Positions 63,483 through 64,000 of a stretch of 64,000 nucleotides of DNA are shown piece after piece (position 1 is the stretch's first letter; every line of letters starts with the position of its first letter). The position numbers and the translations under genes were made by a program. The notes beneath the pieces are model-generated. The model was not told the DNA's origin and searched no databases. It saw nothing but the letters and a program-made list of their open reading frames with translations. Source of the DNA: Delphinella strobiligena (Eukaryota; Ascomycota; Dothideomycetes; Dothideales; Dothioraceae). Location of the stretch: contig JAADKB010000002.1 of assembly GCA_009982845.1 (NCBI GenBank), forward strand, positions 620,001-684,000. The letters run 5' to 3'.

Positions 63483-63909
63483 ATGTATTTGAAGGATTTT
63501 GTATTGAACCAGCCAGTATTGCATCGCATGAAAAGACCACGCCAGAATCTACTAACGAAGTACATTCGCCTCTGTACATATCGAGACGCTCCCAAGAATT
63601 GGAGTATGATCATTATTACCGCAAAGACACTCAGATGTGCAACGCAAAAGTGACGGCCCGCTTAACGAAGGTTGCACTAGTCTTACGTCGACCAACGCCA
63701 CATCTATCTTCACCAACCAAGATATCAAAGTTTTGTGCTTGTTCAAGTCTCCACTCTTCAAATGCAGTAATTTCTCCCAGCTCTTTCCTACAACACTAGA
63801 TTCAGACTTAGATGTTAAAATACCCGTTACGGCCGGCGCTGTGGGTCGTTTGAACAAGCCGGATACCACGGGTGGCTCACGGTCCAAGAATAAAGTCGAG
63901 AAAGCATGA
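63483..63909 (+). CDS. Tentative two-exon hypothetical gene
   Basis: This is a weak call. Exon 1 at 63483-63573 (MYLKDFVLNQPVLHRMKRPR) and exon 2 at 63635-63909 (YVQRKSDGPLNEGCTSLTS ... NKVEKA) join through a possible 61-bp GTACAT..CAG intron into 121 codons plus stop. The upstream frame stays open to about 63437 with further coding-like sequence (DEHKKWFTVR), so the true start may lie in another exon. Codons in exon 2 mostly end in C or T. The complementary strand also has an open frame of 111 codons (63552-63887), so the strand itself is uncertain. I recognise no family. Confidence 0.3.
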
Positions 63910-64000
63910 TAAAGGATGAAAGTATGTGCATATCTAGCTGAAGACTATGGAAAAGCTGCATGTTTTAGTCACATTCATCCAATTGCTACATGATCAAGTA

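Overview
The window is nuclear DNA of a filamentous ascomycete (Pezizomycotina). It is gene-dense, most genes have zero to four short introns of about 48-125 bases with GT..AG ends and CTGAC/CTAAC branch motifs, and the gene set (Rpc1, Mrc1, Nop13, Iec3, Guf1, Mad2, Not3/5, Ura4-type dihydroorotase, a CorA-like protein, a DUF1365 protein, a secreted bicupin) is typical fungal housekeeping content. Intron size and gene mix would suit a dothideomycete, but that is an inference and no marker here settles it. I see no transposon, no CRISPR array, no tRNA or rRNA gene and no secondary-metabolite cluster.

Layout. 0-10 kb: Iec3 (cut by the left edge, minus), Nop13 (plus), Mrc1 (minus), a tail-anchored FHA protein (minus). 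10.8-19.2 kb: RNA polymerase III largest subunit, a 2.2-kb gene-poor gap, a secreted oxalate-decarboxylase-like bicupin. 19.7-29.5 kb: a PPxY membrane protein, the small TFIIH subunit Tfb5 (three exons, found only by splicing by eye), a Gfa/CENP-V-like zinc enzyme with a broken C-terminus, RACK1/Cpc2 carrying a snR24/U24-like snoRNA in its third intron, a peroxisomal dienoyl-CoA isomerase, an Mgr3-like mitochondrial TPR protein and an SRAP/HMCES protein. 29.4-32.5 kb is gene-poor. 32.5-42.5 kb: a 1081-residue isochorismatase-AlkB-GST fusion, dihydroorotase, a CorA-like transporter and a CCCH zinc-finger protein. 42.6-44.3 kb: three successive degenerate tandem-repeat arrays. 44.5-50 kb: an unrecognised protein, Spf27 and Not3/5, all minus. 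50.4-56.2 kb: D-aminoacyl-tRNA deacylase, cyclophilin 40 and a kinase with a DFS motif. 56.6-62 kb: a DUF1365 protein fused to a duplicated membrane module, and Guf1. 62.2-64 kb: nine-exon Mad2 and a tentative two-exon gene.

The genes do not form one pathway; they are mostly independent housekeeping genes, often in divergent pairs that share short promoters (Mgr3/SRAP 272 bp, Guf1/Mad2 about 215-400 bp, Not/DTD 566 bp). Genome maintenance is well represented: Mrc1, Iec3, Tfb5, SRAP, the AlkB fusion and Mad2. The most unusual items are the three-domain fusion, whose isochorismatase part has lost its catalytic cysteine while the AlkB part keeps its iron and 2-oxoglutarate residues; the intronic snoRNA; the in-frame 15-bp duplication plus frameshift in the Gfa-like gene; and the minisatellite block.

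Gene models were spliced by hand. In every multi-exon model the summed exon length is a multiple of three with one open frame, which is internal support but not transcript evidence.
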